This document shows positions 35,673 through 47,215 of a stretch of 64,000 bases of DNA, in pieces; within the stretch, counting starts at the first letter, position 1, and the number at the start of each line of letters is the position of its first letter. Below the pieces are notes generated by a model. The model was given only the letters and a program-made list of their open reading frames with translations. It was not told the DNA's origin and did not search any database. The translations under genes and the position numbers were made by a program. The DNA is from Phylloscopus collybita. Taxonomy: Eukaryota > Chordata > Aves > Passeriformes > Phylloscopidae. The stretch covers positions 1,169,001 to 1,233,000 of the forward strand of contig JAJNNQ010000045.1 in assembly GCA_027886175.1 (NCBI GenBank). Direction: 5' to 3'.

Positions 35673-36227
35673 TATTAGAAATAACGCTTGTAGTCCGCGG
35701 GAGAGATGACTTGAAGATCAGGATTCTCTAGAACACGTGGTTTATTGGTCGTGGGAATGCAGCCTGACTAGGGAAAGGGTCCAGGGATCCAGTGCAGAGT
35801 CTAAGAGGGTCCGAGGGAAGGCAGGCAAAGAGAGGGAACTCTCTGTTACATTCCATTTGAACCCCTTCTATCGTGAATATGCTAATGAACATTAACCAAT
35901 CACCTCTAGATACAAAACCTACAGAATCTACATACAGCCTATGGGAGCTACAACATTATAATACTACTCTACATACCAAAACCTGTGAAACCCACCTTAT
36001 CCCTGATACCTGACAAGGTGCAGCCCTTCATTCATCCTTTTGTCTTGGCAAGGGTGTCACTGACCCACCCAGCCAAGGCCTTTCAGCTGCTTAATCACCT
36101 TCTTCCTGTCCATGCTTACAGCTCAAACTTTGCTTTTAATTCTATCCCTCTTGTGGGTTTCATAGTTTTAGAATCTTTTACTATTAAATTATCTCTACAA
36201 GGCCTAGCTACTTCATCCTCCCCAACA
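35673..36227 (-). mobile_element. Solo LTR, family A, copy 3 (intronic, gene sense)
   Basis: A 555-bp inverted relative of copies 1 and 2. On the plus strand it runs from TATTAGAAATAACG to CATCCTCCCCAACA, with a perfect 6-bp duplication GTGCTG (35667-35672 and 36228-36233). It is more diverged than the other two. At the place where they have AATAAA, this copy reads AATGAA (36027-36032). It lies 80 bp upstream of a TMEM132C coding exon in the same transcriptional sense, and abuts the end of an older family B LTR. Confidence 0.85.
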
Positions 36228-36480
36228 GTGCTGCTACCTTGGGAAGGCTGAGCTGGAGCAGAGACTGCACAGAGCTGAGAGAATAAAACAGAGATTTATT
36301 TATTAAAAGGCCTTTGGGATACATCTTGGGCAGGACAAGAGCCTGGCCAGGGCTGCACTCAAGGTGGACCCAAAATGGTCACAAAATGGCTGATTGGTCA
36401 TTTTTATAAGTCTTACATTTTTATAAGTTTTGGTTCATTTGCATATTGGGAACCATCAGGCCTGGGAGCAGCCCTGGAGC
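36228..36480 (-). mobile_element. LTR fragment, family B (ERVL-like), inverted
   Basis: Read on the minus strand it has CCCAATATGCAAATG, ACAAAATGG-type blocks seen here as CCATTTTGTGACC, CTGCCCAAGATGTATCCC, AAGGCC, TTAATAAATAAATC and an end near AGGTAGCAGCA, matching 34520-34750 block by block. Related sequence may continue to about 36600. Copy 3 of family A is inserted at its very end. Confidence 0.55.
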
Positions 36481-38407
36481 TGAATTCTCTCTGGGAGTTG
36501 AAGACACTGATCTATCTCCAAAGCTCCTGGTTTGGAGAGTACAGGTATACAGGAGGATACTCAGATGTTTCAGCAGCTAAATCAAATTATTTTAGGGTTT
36601 TGTAATGTGCTCAACTGGGATACTGTAGGGTGACTGTGCTAGCATAACTGCTGCCACTGGCTGGTAATAAACTCAAGATAAAATGATAAGTTTGCAGTGA
36701 AAATTGAAGTGAAATTACATAAATGCAATAAGAAACTGAAACCTTCCCAAAACACCAGATTTTACAATCAACTACATTTGTCTAACTACATCTTCAGGTT
36801 CTGAGGTCCCATCTTTCTTGTTCCTCCCTCCAGTCCACTGTTGTTTGGGCTTTTTGGGCCTGAAAGTTATCCTTGGCCTTCAGCAGGAACAGGATTTGTT
36901 TTATCTCCCTGCTCTGTGAAGGGAGCTTACCAGCATTTAATGTGAGGCTCAAAACTGCACCCCCAGGCAGCACAGAATGTGAAAAACATGAAAACTCAAA
37001 CTTCAGGCATCAGTGCAACCTGCTAGAAGGTAATGAAAGCCCAGCTGTGTTTGAGCTGCTCAATAAACACTCAGAGCTGTTCAACAGCCCCACGACTGCA
37101 GCTGAGTTCAGGTCAGGCACACTGCACAGGCATCTTCTGCTTTTGAGATGTGTGGGGTTATTCCCAACATTCACCTTCCAACGTGTGCTGTCAGAGTTTT
37201 TACTAATGCAGGCTTGACTGGCAGTGTTTGGGCAAGGATGGAGGAGCCTCCAAAGCAGAAATGCTGCTCTGTGACTCCAAGCCCATTGCAGAGACGGGGC
37301 CTCTCGGTGAACTTTGTGTCTGGAACTGTTTCAAGATTATTTAATTTCCTCTGATACGGCCAATGAAGCAATGTAAGGAATGCAGAAGGAGTCAGTGATG
37401 CTGTTAACTGCAGGGGAAATAACAAGGAAATTTGAAGTTTGAACTGGGGTTGTGGCACATAAAAGCCTTTCAATGCACCATCGACCAGGCTAACACTTGG
37501 AACTCCTCAACTATTTCAGCATCACCGTATTCCCAAGATTCCCATGCAGCAGGAACTTCAAAGTTTTCTCCAACTTTTCAGCTTTCAATATAAAGTGAAT
37601 AAAATATTCAGCAAATTCCTCAGCACTGGAGTCATGAGGACTGCAGCCACTGATGTCAACAGCAGCAAAATGGGGACTGATACTGTTGATACTGTTTGCA
37701 ATTCAAGTTTAGTGAGTCTGAAATTTAGGTCAGATTTTCTTTTCATCTGGCAACTTGTTATTTCTCAGGTTCTCCTGCAGCTCTCATAAGAAATCCCATC
37801 AAACTTAAAAGGAAATGCTAAAAAGGAACGTTGAGTGTTCTAGAAATGTAGGAACCCTAAATCATTCCTGTTGCAGCATTCCCCAGCACTGGGAAGGGAT
37901 TGGTGCCCATCCAGCCACAGCTCTGAGCAGAGATGGAAACCTTTTGCCTTCACCTCCACTGAAAGCAGCCATAACTCCTGGGTATTACACAGATTAAGAA
38001 ATACTGATGTATAAGCAATTAATATATTACACACTGTACTAAAAGCAATTTTCAGCTCTGCCACCTCCTTTCCTCAGGCTCTAAGTGCCCTGTGATAGTT
38101 AAAACAAAGCAGAAAAAAAAAGAGCAAAGGAACCAAGCCTTGATTTTATTGTCTTTTTTTTTGTTTAGAACTGAAATAGAAAAGCATGTATCCTACATCC
38201 CTGGATATGGAGTTGCCTCATGGCACAACTGCTGCCTCCTCTGTGCTCCCTTTCTATTGCTGCAATAAAGCCAGAGGCAATTCAGGCAGAATCACCCACT
38301 GCCTGCACCACACAAACTGACAGAAAACTCTGAACACCACAGCAAAGCATCCACAGCCCAGATTCCTCAATAGCTGAACTGAAACAGATAAAAGCAGCTC
38401 AAACAGA

Positions 38408-38438
38408 CTCTGTCTGTCTGTCTGTCTGTCTGTCTGTC
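38408..38438. repeat. (TCTG)n microsatellite
   Basis: About 7.5 perfect copies of the tetramer TCTG. Confidence 0.95.
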
Positions 38439-41343
38439 AGCACCCTGAACGTGAGTCACAGGGCTCTGGCTCAGCACCCAGATTTCTTTCTCTGCATTCT
38501 GCTGCAACAGCCCTGAATATCCACTGATAAGCACGAGCAGCAGTCCCATCCTCAAGGAGATGTCATGCAGCATCAGGGAAACAATTGTTCTCCCAGCAGC
38601 CCAGGAAATCCAACAGCCAGCAGAGGTGGTGGGGCTCATTTTCAGATGCAATATCCTGCCCTGATTGCAGGCTAAGTACAAACAGCATTCCTAAGAAACT
38701 TTCAGAGAGACTATGAATTCATTTAAAATGAAGGCACTTTTCAAAATCACAATATCTTGGCCATTTCCACGTTCTTTAATTTTTAAAATCCCCCCAAGAA
38801 CTAATCTACTTTCTGTGCAGACAGCAAGCAGAGTTTTAAAACGAAATTTATTTTCTGTGACAAAAAACCTGAAAGCATCTGATAGCAGCATTTGGACTTG
38901 TTCCCCAAGAAATTCAAAAATGTAGAGTAAATTGAAAAAACGGAAGGGAGATACACTGCAAGTCAGCATCAATATCCAGGTCAGAAAGAAGTTTCTGTAA
39001 GTGAAGTTCAAACTCTGAAAAAGCCAGGACTGGCACTTCCACAGCTGCAACAGAGAGCTACACAGATAATCCTCATGGAAACAGGGGAGGTTGGAGCTCT
39101 GACTTTGGAAGCCTCCAACTGTCTTGGCAGCACGATGCCCAAATCCCAACAACATCTGACTCTGACATCACAGAGGCAGAGTTGGCTTTTCTGCCTGAAG
39201 AACATCTACAAAGTCCCAGTTAGGATGGCTCCTTCCTGTTACCAGGGCATGCCTTCAATGGATACAACATATGAAGGAAATAATTACTATTTAAACGTAT
39301 TTAATTAACAAATAGTAGAATGAAAGACCAAATGTTTCTCTAATGATTAGAGGAAAACTCAAGTGGTTAGGCTCAGGGAGGTATCAAAGGAGATAACTGA
39401 AAGCAAATCATTGAATTTTGTGTGTAAGGAATTACTTTAAAATTTATTGACAGGATTTGATGCAAAAACACCACTCTCCAGGAGATCTCCAAGCTTTCCT
39501 CCTTGGAGCTGCTGTTACAGCTCAGAGCAGCAGAAACCTCCATTCACACTGGTCTTGCCTGTGTCAGGGTTAATTTGGATGAAGTCCACTAGCAGCAGTA
39601 TTGGCCTCAACATTTCCTTCCACAGCTGCACTCAGAGCAAACTCTGCAGGACTGCTTTTCAGAAAAATCACTTCTTTCTTAGAAAGGGAAAAGAATACCC
39701 CTAAAGCCAATGTGTTCTGGGCAGAGCTGAGAAGGCTGTGCTCACATTTGGTCATTCAGAGCTAGGTAACCCTCGGGCTGACTCCGCAGCAATCTCACTT
39801 TTTATTCCATCCCTTTTCAGTCAGGGAACTCGCACTGATGGCAGTGGGAGCTCTGCACAAAGAGCAAGAACACAAAGTATTGCTTGAATTTAGCTGAAGA
39901 GCAAACCTTATGTTCATCCAACCTCTCAGTTGTAAGAAGGCAAGCATTCAGCCATGACTGATTTAGGAACTAATTCAACATTAAATTGTGGCAGAATGAG
40001 GAAGCAAAGTGACAGCTGTTTAATTAAACTCTAAATCCGATTAGATGGTGTTATCAAGAGAAATCCATGGGAGCCCGAGGTCATGAGAATGGTCCAGTTT
40101 GCAGGCTGAAAATTCTGTGAGTGGAGTCTCCCAGGATGATGTTAATCGTGGCTCAGCATTCAGATCTGTCCCCCACACAGCCACTCCACCTCAGCAGTGA
40201 CAAACCTGTGGCACAGACCTGAGGGACCCACACAAAAACTCCCTTTATGTTTGGATAGGGAACGTTGCTTGAAAGAACACGTGGGAAAGAGGCACTTGGG
40301 CACTGTCTACCTTCAAATGAACCCAGCATTTGTCTCACAGAGCAAGCACAGAGCCAGCAAGTCCTGCCTGCTGACGGGGCTGCAGGCAGGGGAGGCAAAG
40401 CCCACCCAGGAGAGCTCCAGGAGCTGGGCTGTGCTGCCAGCTGAGGCTCCCCCATCACCCCGAGGAGCACTGGCACCCTGGCAGCACCTCTGCGAGAGGA
40501 GAGATGGAGATGTGGGAGCTGCAAACACCACCCCAGGAGGGGCACTGAGCCCTGCACTGCACTGCAGGCACTCCTGAGGCTGATCTGTGAGCCTGGGAAC
40601 ACAGGAGGTGTGGATTCCTGTTATTAATGCTGCTCAGATTACAGCTGATTAACAAAATCACATTGTTAGGCAGCAGACTCCGTTTATCTCCATAATCCTA
40701 CGATTAACAGTAAATTATACATCGTGCTTTCTGCCAACTGGGTCCTCTGGCACTCCACATCCACAGGCACTGTGTACAAGAAGGGAAAGAAGCTGATACT
40801 CTGCTTTTCCAACTCTCAGCACAGCCTGCAGCAGAACAGGGGTGTCCCTGCAGAGTGTGGGTGACTGGGGACCCCCCTGAGGCAGAGTCACCCTCGGGCA
40901 GGAGTGGGGAGGGTGAGTTTTGTTGGTTGGATTTTGGGCTGCTCTTTCACTTGGTTCCAATACTGTTGGCCCATCACATCTCAATCCTGCTCTGCTTCAT
41001 TTATCACTTTAGAATCTGAGGGCTTTTACTCCATGGCTAATACCAGCTGCAGAAGAAACGGGGTAATGCTGCTCGGCAGTGAAAGCCAAAGGGGACAGCC
41101 AGCCTGCTTCTTCAGCAGCATCCCTCAGAATCCACACACGGAGCCAGGTGGAATCCAGCTCACTCCATCACTCTTAAGGTCCACACTGCCAAGGAAAATG
41201 TTAGCTAAGGAGCAAATTACTGTGGAGAAAAATTAGGCCACTCCAAATCTACATAAGAAACAGACAGTGGTGAATGCAAGTTGCCGTTTCTGCAGTCTGT
41301 TTGTGACGGAAACAGGAGAACAAAGGAGCTCCAAGTTCCTTTT

Positions 41344-41486
41344 GGATGCTAATTCCAGCCGGCACACGCCAGCACTGAGAGCTCTCTCCTCTCTGGCCAG
41401 GCTTTGTTAATGGCACAGCAATGCCCATGGCCCAGCAGGGAAGGGCAGCACCTGCCCCAGCACCAAACACAGCCCGGACACCTCCC
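41344..41486 (+). repeat. Inverted repeat arm 1
   Basis: About 143 bp matching the reverse complement of 43625-43750. Shared blocks include GGATGCT, CCAGCACTGAGAGCTCTC, CTCTCTGGCCAGGCTTTG and CAGCACCAAACACAGCCC. Relative to the other arm it has 17 extra bases between two ATGG words (41410-41413 and 41427-41430). Confidence 0.88.
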
Positions 41487-43624
41487 CTGGGCACAGCCAG
41501 GGCTGCCACTCCTCTCTCCCTGCAGCACAACTTCTGCCTGGGGACCCTGAGCACTCTCCAGGAGCCTGGCAGAGGCTGCAGGGCAGTGGGGATGATTTCC
41601 CTCCTCCCTAGAACTGCTCAGAAAACAAGGAGAATCAGGGATTCACCCCCAGGTGCTGAGGAGCAGATGAGCTGGGTGCTCCTGTCACCTCCTCGGTGCA
41701 GAAAGTGTCCCCACAGTCCCTGCCCAGCACTGACACCCAGCACCTGCAGCCGGCGTGGGGCTGCTCCTGGAGAAATAACAAATCCATGTTCATGAACTTT
41801 AGTGGTGGAAATATGAATCCTTGGAGAGGCTGGAGGGAGGGAATGTGGAACTAGGGGCACAAGGAAGGGGTTCAGACTCATCTTTCCCACCCCCCAGTGC
41901 CCATCAGTATCACTGTGGGGGATGCACAGGTACGAGGCAGGGAGTGCATTAAAGAGGCTGCGTGGAGCTTTTGCAAGCAAGAGACCCCTCCTTTATTTTT
42001 TTGACTTTTTTTGTACATTAACAGATGTGTCTACTCTAGAGGTGGGACCTTTGGGAACCACTGGTCGTTTTCCAGAGACCATCACCGAAGCCCCTCCTCT
42101 GAGAACAGATGTGGGAGCTTCGGTAGTTTACAGAACATGACCTTGTGCATCAAGACCGTGCCTGGGAATAGAATTCCCAAAACCAAAACAAGCAGGCACG
42201 AAGCATAGCAACACAGCAGTGCTCAGGCTGGGCCGGGTCCCTCCCCAGCCTCTCTCTCCTGGGGCTGTGCCACTGCCAGGAAAACCGTGGCAGCTTCCTG
42301 GGGCCAGAAGGAGAGAAAGCAAAGCTGGGATGGGAATTTTTTGGGCCCAGCACAATCTTCCATGTAGCTTTTGTGGACAGGGTAATTTATGATGAAGATC
42401 TGAGTGTCTCTCCAAAATAGGAACTCAGTGTTCTGCAAATGCAATGCCCTTTTAATCAACGATCTTGTCTCTGTTTAGTCTCCACATTAAGATAAATCTT
42501 AATTACTGGCCCCCTACATTAGCAACAAACCGTTCCATTTTCTTCCCTGCTTGTACAGTTCTCAAACACCCTGCTAGTGGAATTTCAGAGTCCTGATAAA
42601 TTACACTCTGCAGACAGGAAGGGGGATGCAGAATATATTAGCAGACAGGGATGCAGAGAAATATCTTTGGATCCTTGGATGACTAATCCCCACTTTCCTT
42701 GCAGTGAATCCATCCCCTCAGCATTCAGACGTGCAAAAGGGAGCATCATCAATGATTACTTTGATTTAGCAGATGCAGACTGTGTTGCTAAATGTAATTC
42801 TATCATCTGTCAAAAGTGAGCCCCCCTTCCAAAGGAAGAAGAGACTGGAGCACTCAATTGCTTTGTTCTGTTTGCAGTCAGTGAGGTAACGCACTGCCAC
42901 TGCTCAGCTCTGTGTGTGGGCACCAGGGGCAGGCACACAGCTCTGGGCTCTACCCAGATTATTGTGACAGCAGGAATTTCGTGGGTTTGAATAAAAAAGT
43001 AAAATCCTATCAGCATTCCACCTGAAGGAGGGCATCCATGATGTTCTGGCCAGCAGGAAAAGGAGCCATGGGCACACCCTGGGTGATGATCAGGATGAAC
43101 CTTCCAGAAGGGAAAAACTGAGAAATTCTGCTTTAAGCTGAGGGCTGATGAATGCCCCTCCTGCAGAGCTCATGGGAAAAGAATTATCCTGGCATACAAG
43201 GCAGCATCCTGTGCCCTGCTGAAGGGGGATAACCAGCCCCTCCCTTCACTCTCAGCTTTGGAACCAGGTGGAATGAAGAACCCTTAATGCCCAGCCTGTC
43301 CAGAGAAGCAGAACCACAGAACTACAGAACCACGATGCCTCTGAAGCTCCTGTCACTTCTTCCACTTCTGAACAACTGAGAATCAAATTCAGATTTCTTT
43401 TAACAAACTGGTTTCAGAAGTAAATATTTACTTCACTGTATTTATTATACTAACTTTATGATATGCAGTTCATAAAACCAATTCAGAACTTAATTTTGGA
43501 GCTGTACGAGTTTGCCACAGGCACTGAGACCAACCAGGAAATCTTATTTCCTCTCCCTTGTGAAATAAGGATCTAAGCACTTGCATTAATATTTTTTACC
43601 ACTAAAGTTCCACTGCCTGAATAT

Positions 43625-43750
43625 GGAGAGGTGTCTGGGCTGTGTTTGGTGCTGGGGCAGGTGCTGCCCTTCCCTGCTGGGCCATTAACAAAGCCTGGCC
43701 AGAGAGGAGAGAGCTCTCAGTGCTGGCCTGTGCTGTGCACTCAGCATCCC
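43625..43750 (-). repeat. Inverted repeat arm 2
   Basis: Partner of 41344-41486 in opposite orientation, 2.1 kb away and 17 bp shorter at one place. It could be an unrecognised interspersed repeat or a local inverted duplication. Confidence 0.88.
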
Positions 43751-46700
43751 ACACTGTCTGGCTTTGGTTTTCTTGCTGAATAAAACACTCCAAAAATACT
43801 GGGAGTGTTCTAGTTCACTTTGTTTTCCAAATGTGTCTGGGGAAATGCACAGCCCCAAAGTTAAATCAAATCAAAACAAACTAATTGATTACTGTAATTT
43901 ATAAAGGATAGACCTCCAAATGCCACCATAGCTAAGTGGGCCTCAATTCAATCCCTTATGGCTTTTTTTTGGTATTTTAAACATATAAAACCTCTGTTTT
44001 ATATCAAAACCTGCAGAAAGGTGATGGGAGAAGTGAATTAGCAAGGACATGGAATAAAATCAATGTTTCCATGTTAGATTGTGCCTTCCTTCAGCATCCT
44101 TAAAGCTGTAAATGGTTGCAGTTTGATCTTTTGTGAGTGTTTATCATTATCAGCTTGTCTCACCAGTGCTGAGCCTCTGCCTGGGGCCTCTCTGCCCTGC
44201 AGGAGCTGTGGCACCAAACTCCATCAAGAACAGCTCAAATATTAAATAACATTAAATTAATAAATAAAATTAAGTCTATAAATCCCAAATATTACACCAA
44301 AGCAGTCTCTGCTTTCTGTTGACTGGAACAGCCATGTCAGGAGTCAGTGGCCAGTCTGCATTTGCCAAGAAAGATGATATTTCCTGCTGTGTGGAGGAAG
44401 AGTCTGGAACTGAAAATGACTTCAAAGGAAACAATTCTGGAACCTATTAAAACCTAAGAAAAAAAAAACTTTAAGGACAACTGCAGGAGATGGGAAACAG
44501 AACTCCACATTTCATCTTTCTATAACCACTTAAAATATAGAATAAGGAGATAAAAGTGACTGGAGAAGATGGGAAGCAGGACCCTACATTTTATGTAGGC
44601 TCCAAGCATATACATAAATTTAAAAAAACCCAGATTTTTTTAGAAGATGCTTATTTGTAACACAGGAAACTACCTGCTGCTGTTTGTGACACTTCAGTCC
44701 TCACTTTAATATTTTGCTAAACTGACTTAGAAATGAAAGCACTTACATAGGAAACACATTACCTAGAGAGAAAAAAAAATGTGGTTATGGCTTGAAATGT
44801 GAGTGAATACCTGAGATATTCCACCTCCAGCACCATCACTGGCTCTTTTTAGCACAGAAAATGGCAACAGATGGAAATCTGTGAAGTGACAGGTTAAAAG
44901 CCCTTATCCTGAGAACCACTGCTGCTGCTGCTTTGGATGTAAGTACACTTGCAGGTACTTCTGAAGACACTTCCACTGGGTAAATACAAGCAATAAACTG
45001 TCCTAAGTTCTCCTGAAAACTTCTGTTTTTATGCATTTATGCAGTGCATAAATTATAAACATTTCATCTCTGGCAGACACAAGGAAACATCTACACCATG
45101 TAGCCACACAGAGAATTTTTTATCTAATAACTCTTACACCAGTGCTTGGAAAACAGAGTGGAGACAAACATATTAAGAGCATTAACTAAGTGAATGCAGC
45201 CATTTACAATATTCCCAGGAAATGAGAAATATTCCTTACAGGTACCAAAAGCAAGGCCAGTAAGAGCCTCAGGAATTGCAGCAGCCAGTGGGAAAAGACT
45301 GAAGTGTCTGAGGCCAGAGTGCCATTCCCAGCTCTCAGGAGCTGGGTTTGTCTTTATCAAATGCAAAGAGAAAAGATGGGTGTAAAAACCCTCAAACTGA
45401 TCACCAGCACCAGAAGTTTGTTGGGCTTTTCTCCAGCTGTTTGAAGACAGAAAAGTCCTGTAGATGAATTTGACCCCAGCAGTGTCAGGGATGAGCAGGA
45501 GCAGTGGAACCTGTCCAGGTTTAGCACGTACCAGACCTTTTCCATATGAAATTCCATAATGATAACAATTGGGGAAGGCAGCATTCCAACTCAGAGTGCT
45601 GCAGGGCACAGGTGTCCTGCAGGAGCTGTGTCAGCCCTGCACAGATGGCTCAGAGCCTGGGACACCTTTCAGGGGTTACCCCCTGTGTGTAGGCACATCT
45701 GGGTCCCCTCCTGCCTCTCCCAGGTGAAGCTGTGTGAGCTCCCAGTCTGCCTTCCTGTGCTCCAGCTCCCCCTGTGCAGGGGGGCTCTGTCCCCACCCCA
45801 TTTATCCACCAGGGAATCTGAAATCCTTCCCAGTCCAGGAAAACCTGGTGCCTGCCACAGCCCACTCCTGGATTTCAGGAGCACAGAGACCAAGTTTTAA
45901 TCTCTGCTGCAAATCCCCCTGATGGAGAATAAATGACTCAGTTTGGAAAGTCAAGCAGAATCTCACCCAGCCTGGCAGTTCCAAGGAAAGGGCACTGGAG
46001 TGAGTGAGGGGTGGTCTGAACTCTGACCCTGAGGTGAAGTCATTGTAAATGCTTTATGGACTTCAAGGATTAGGTCTCAAGGACAATTTCTTGTTTGGAG
46101 TAACTGGGCTCCTGCATGATACATGGATGATTTTTTTGGCCACTGTGGCGGCTGGGAACTTGTTTTATTTGGGTAGATTAACATGCCATGGATTATTAAT
46201 GAGTTGCTTCCTCCTTCTAATAGACACTGTTCATGTCCTGTGAGCTCCTGAAGTTGCTCAGCTCTTGGCCATGCACTTGGCTGAAGCCTGTGGATGTCAC
46301 AGCCCTATTTAAACCACGGTGCAAGTGAAGCAGGCAGCTGCTGCTTCAGTATTGCAATTTAATTTAGTCTGGTTTGAAATCAGCAAGAGGGATTTTCTAT
46401 TGCTCTTTGCTCATTCTGGCTGTACCGTTTTAATTTTCGATAAGCAAAATCTGTAACAAAGGGACCATGAATTCCTGTGCAACTGCTGTGAAAAAGTGGT
46501 CATAAAACCGCAGAAAATAGTCATTAGTATTTCCTAGCCTTGTACCTAGATTATTTTTCCTTTTCAAATAGTTTATTGATTTCACTGACTTCACAGCAGC
46601 TCTACATAAGCAAAGCACACAGAGGGCAGGACCAAGATTATTGCATTAATGAGAGCAGATACTGCACAGACATCAGAAACTCACTGAGGTTAAAAAGATG

Positions 46701-47039
46701 AGAGAGTGACAGAGGAAAATTAAATTATTGATCAGACATGTCTGATAGACTGGTGGGCCTTACAGAAACCAAACCTGGCATGTATCTAGAAAGGGGGGAA
46801 ATTGAATATATCCAGTATGTATAATCACAGAGGCAATTATCTCCCTCCTCCTCAAGCAGAAATAAGTTTTCCCTTCAGGGGTTGCTTGTCCAGATCCTGC
46901 TGGAGGCTCCTGGCTGCAGAAGCACCCTTGGAAGAGCTTGCTCTGATCATTGTGTAAGTCAGGGATATGACAGACAAAGGGATCGAACCCATTTGTTTAA
47001 AGCACCGTTTTCTTTGTCAGTATAACCCGGAGCAATCCC

Positions 47040-47215
47040 AGCGACCATTAACTTTATCTGAGCATCTCACAGCAACTTCCAGCGCTGAAAGAGGCTTGAA
47101 ACAAGATCTGTGTGCTCGGGAGCTTGGCTTGTTCTCCCAACACTATTGGATGGCCTAATAAAAGCCATCACCTCCAGCCACAAACCTGGCTTCACTTATG
47201 GAATTACTCTGATTT
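47040..47215 (+). mobile_element. Possible ancient retroposon tail
   Basis: Contains CTCGGGAGCTTGGCTTGTTC, then TCCCAACACTATTGG, CCTAATAAAAGCC and ATCACCTCCAGCC. The pattern (CGRRAGCTTG, paired AACACTA and GGCC-AATAAAAG, ATCACC) resembles a 3' tail I recall from old amniote retroposons. The family is not identified and the limits are uncertain. Confidence 0.3.

Noticed and set aside
46979..46990. Minus-strand GGGTTCGATCCC close to a tRNA B box
   Set aside because: No cloverleaf or A box at the right distance could be found, so chance is likelier than a tRNA gene or SINE head.
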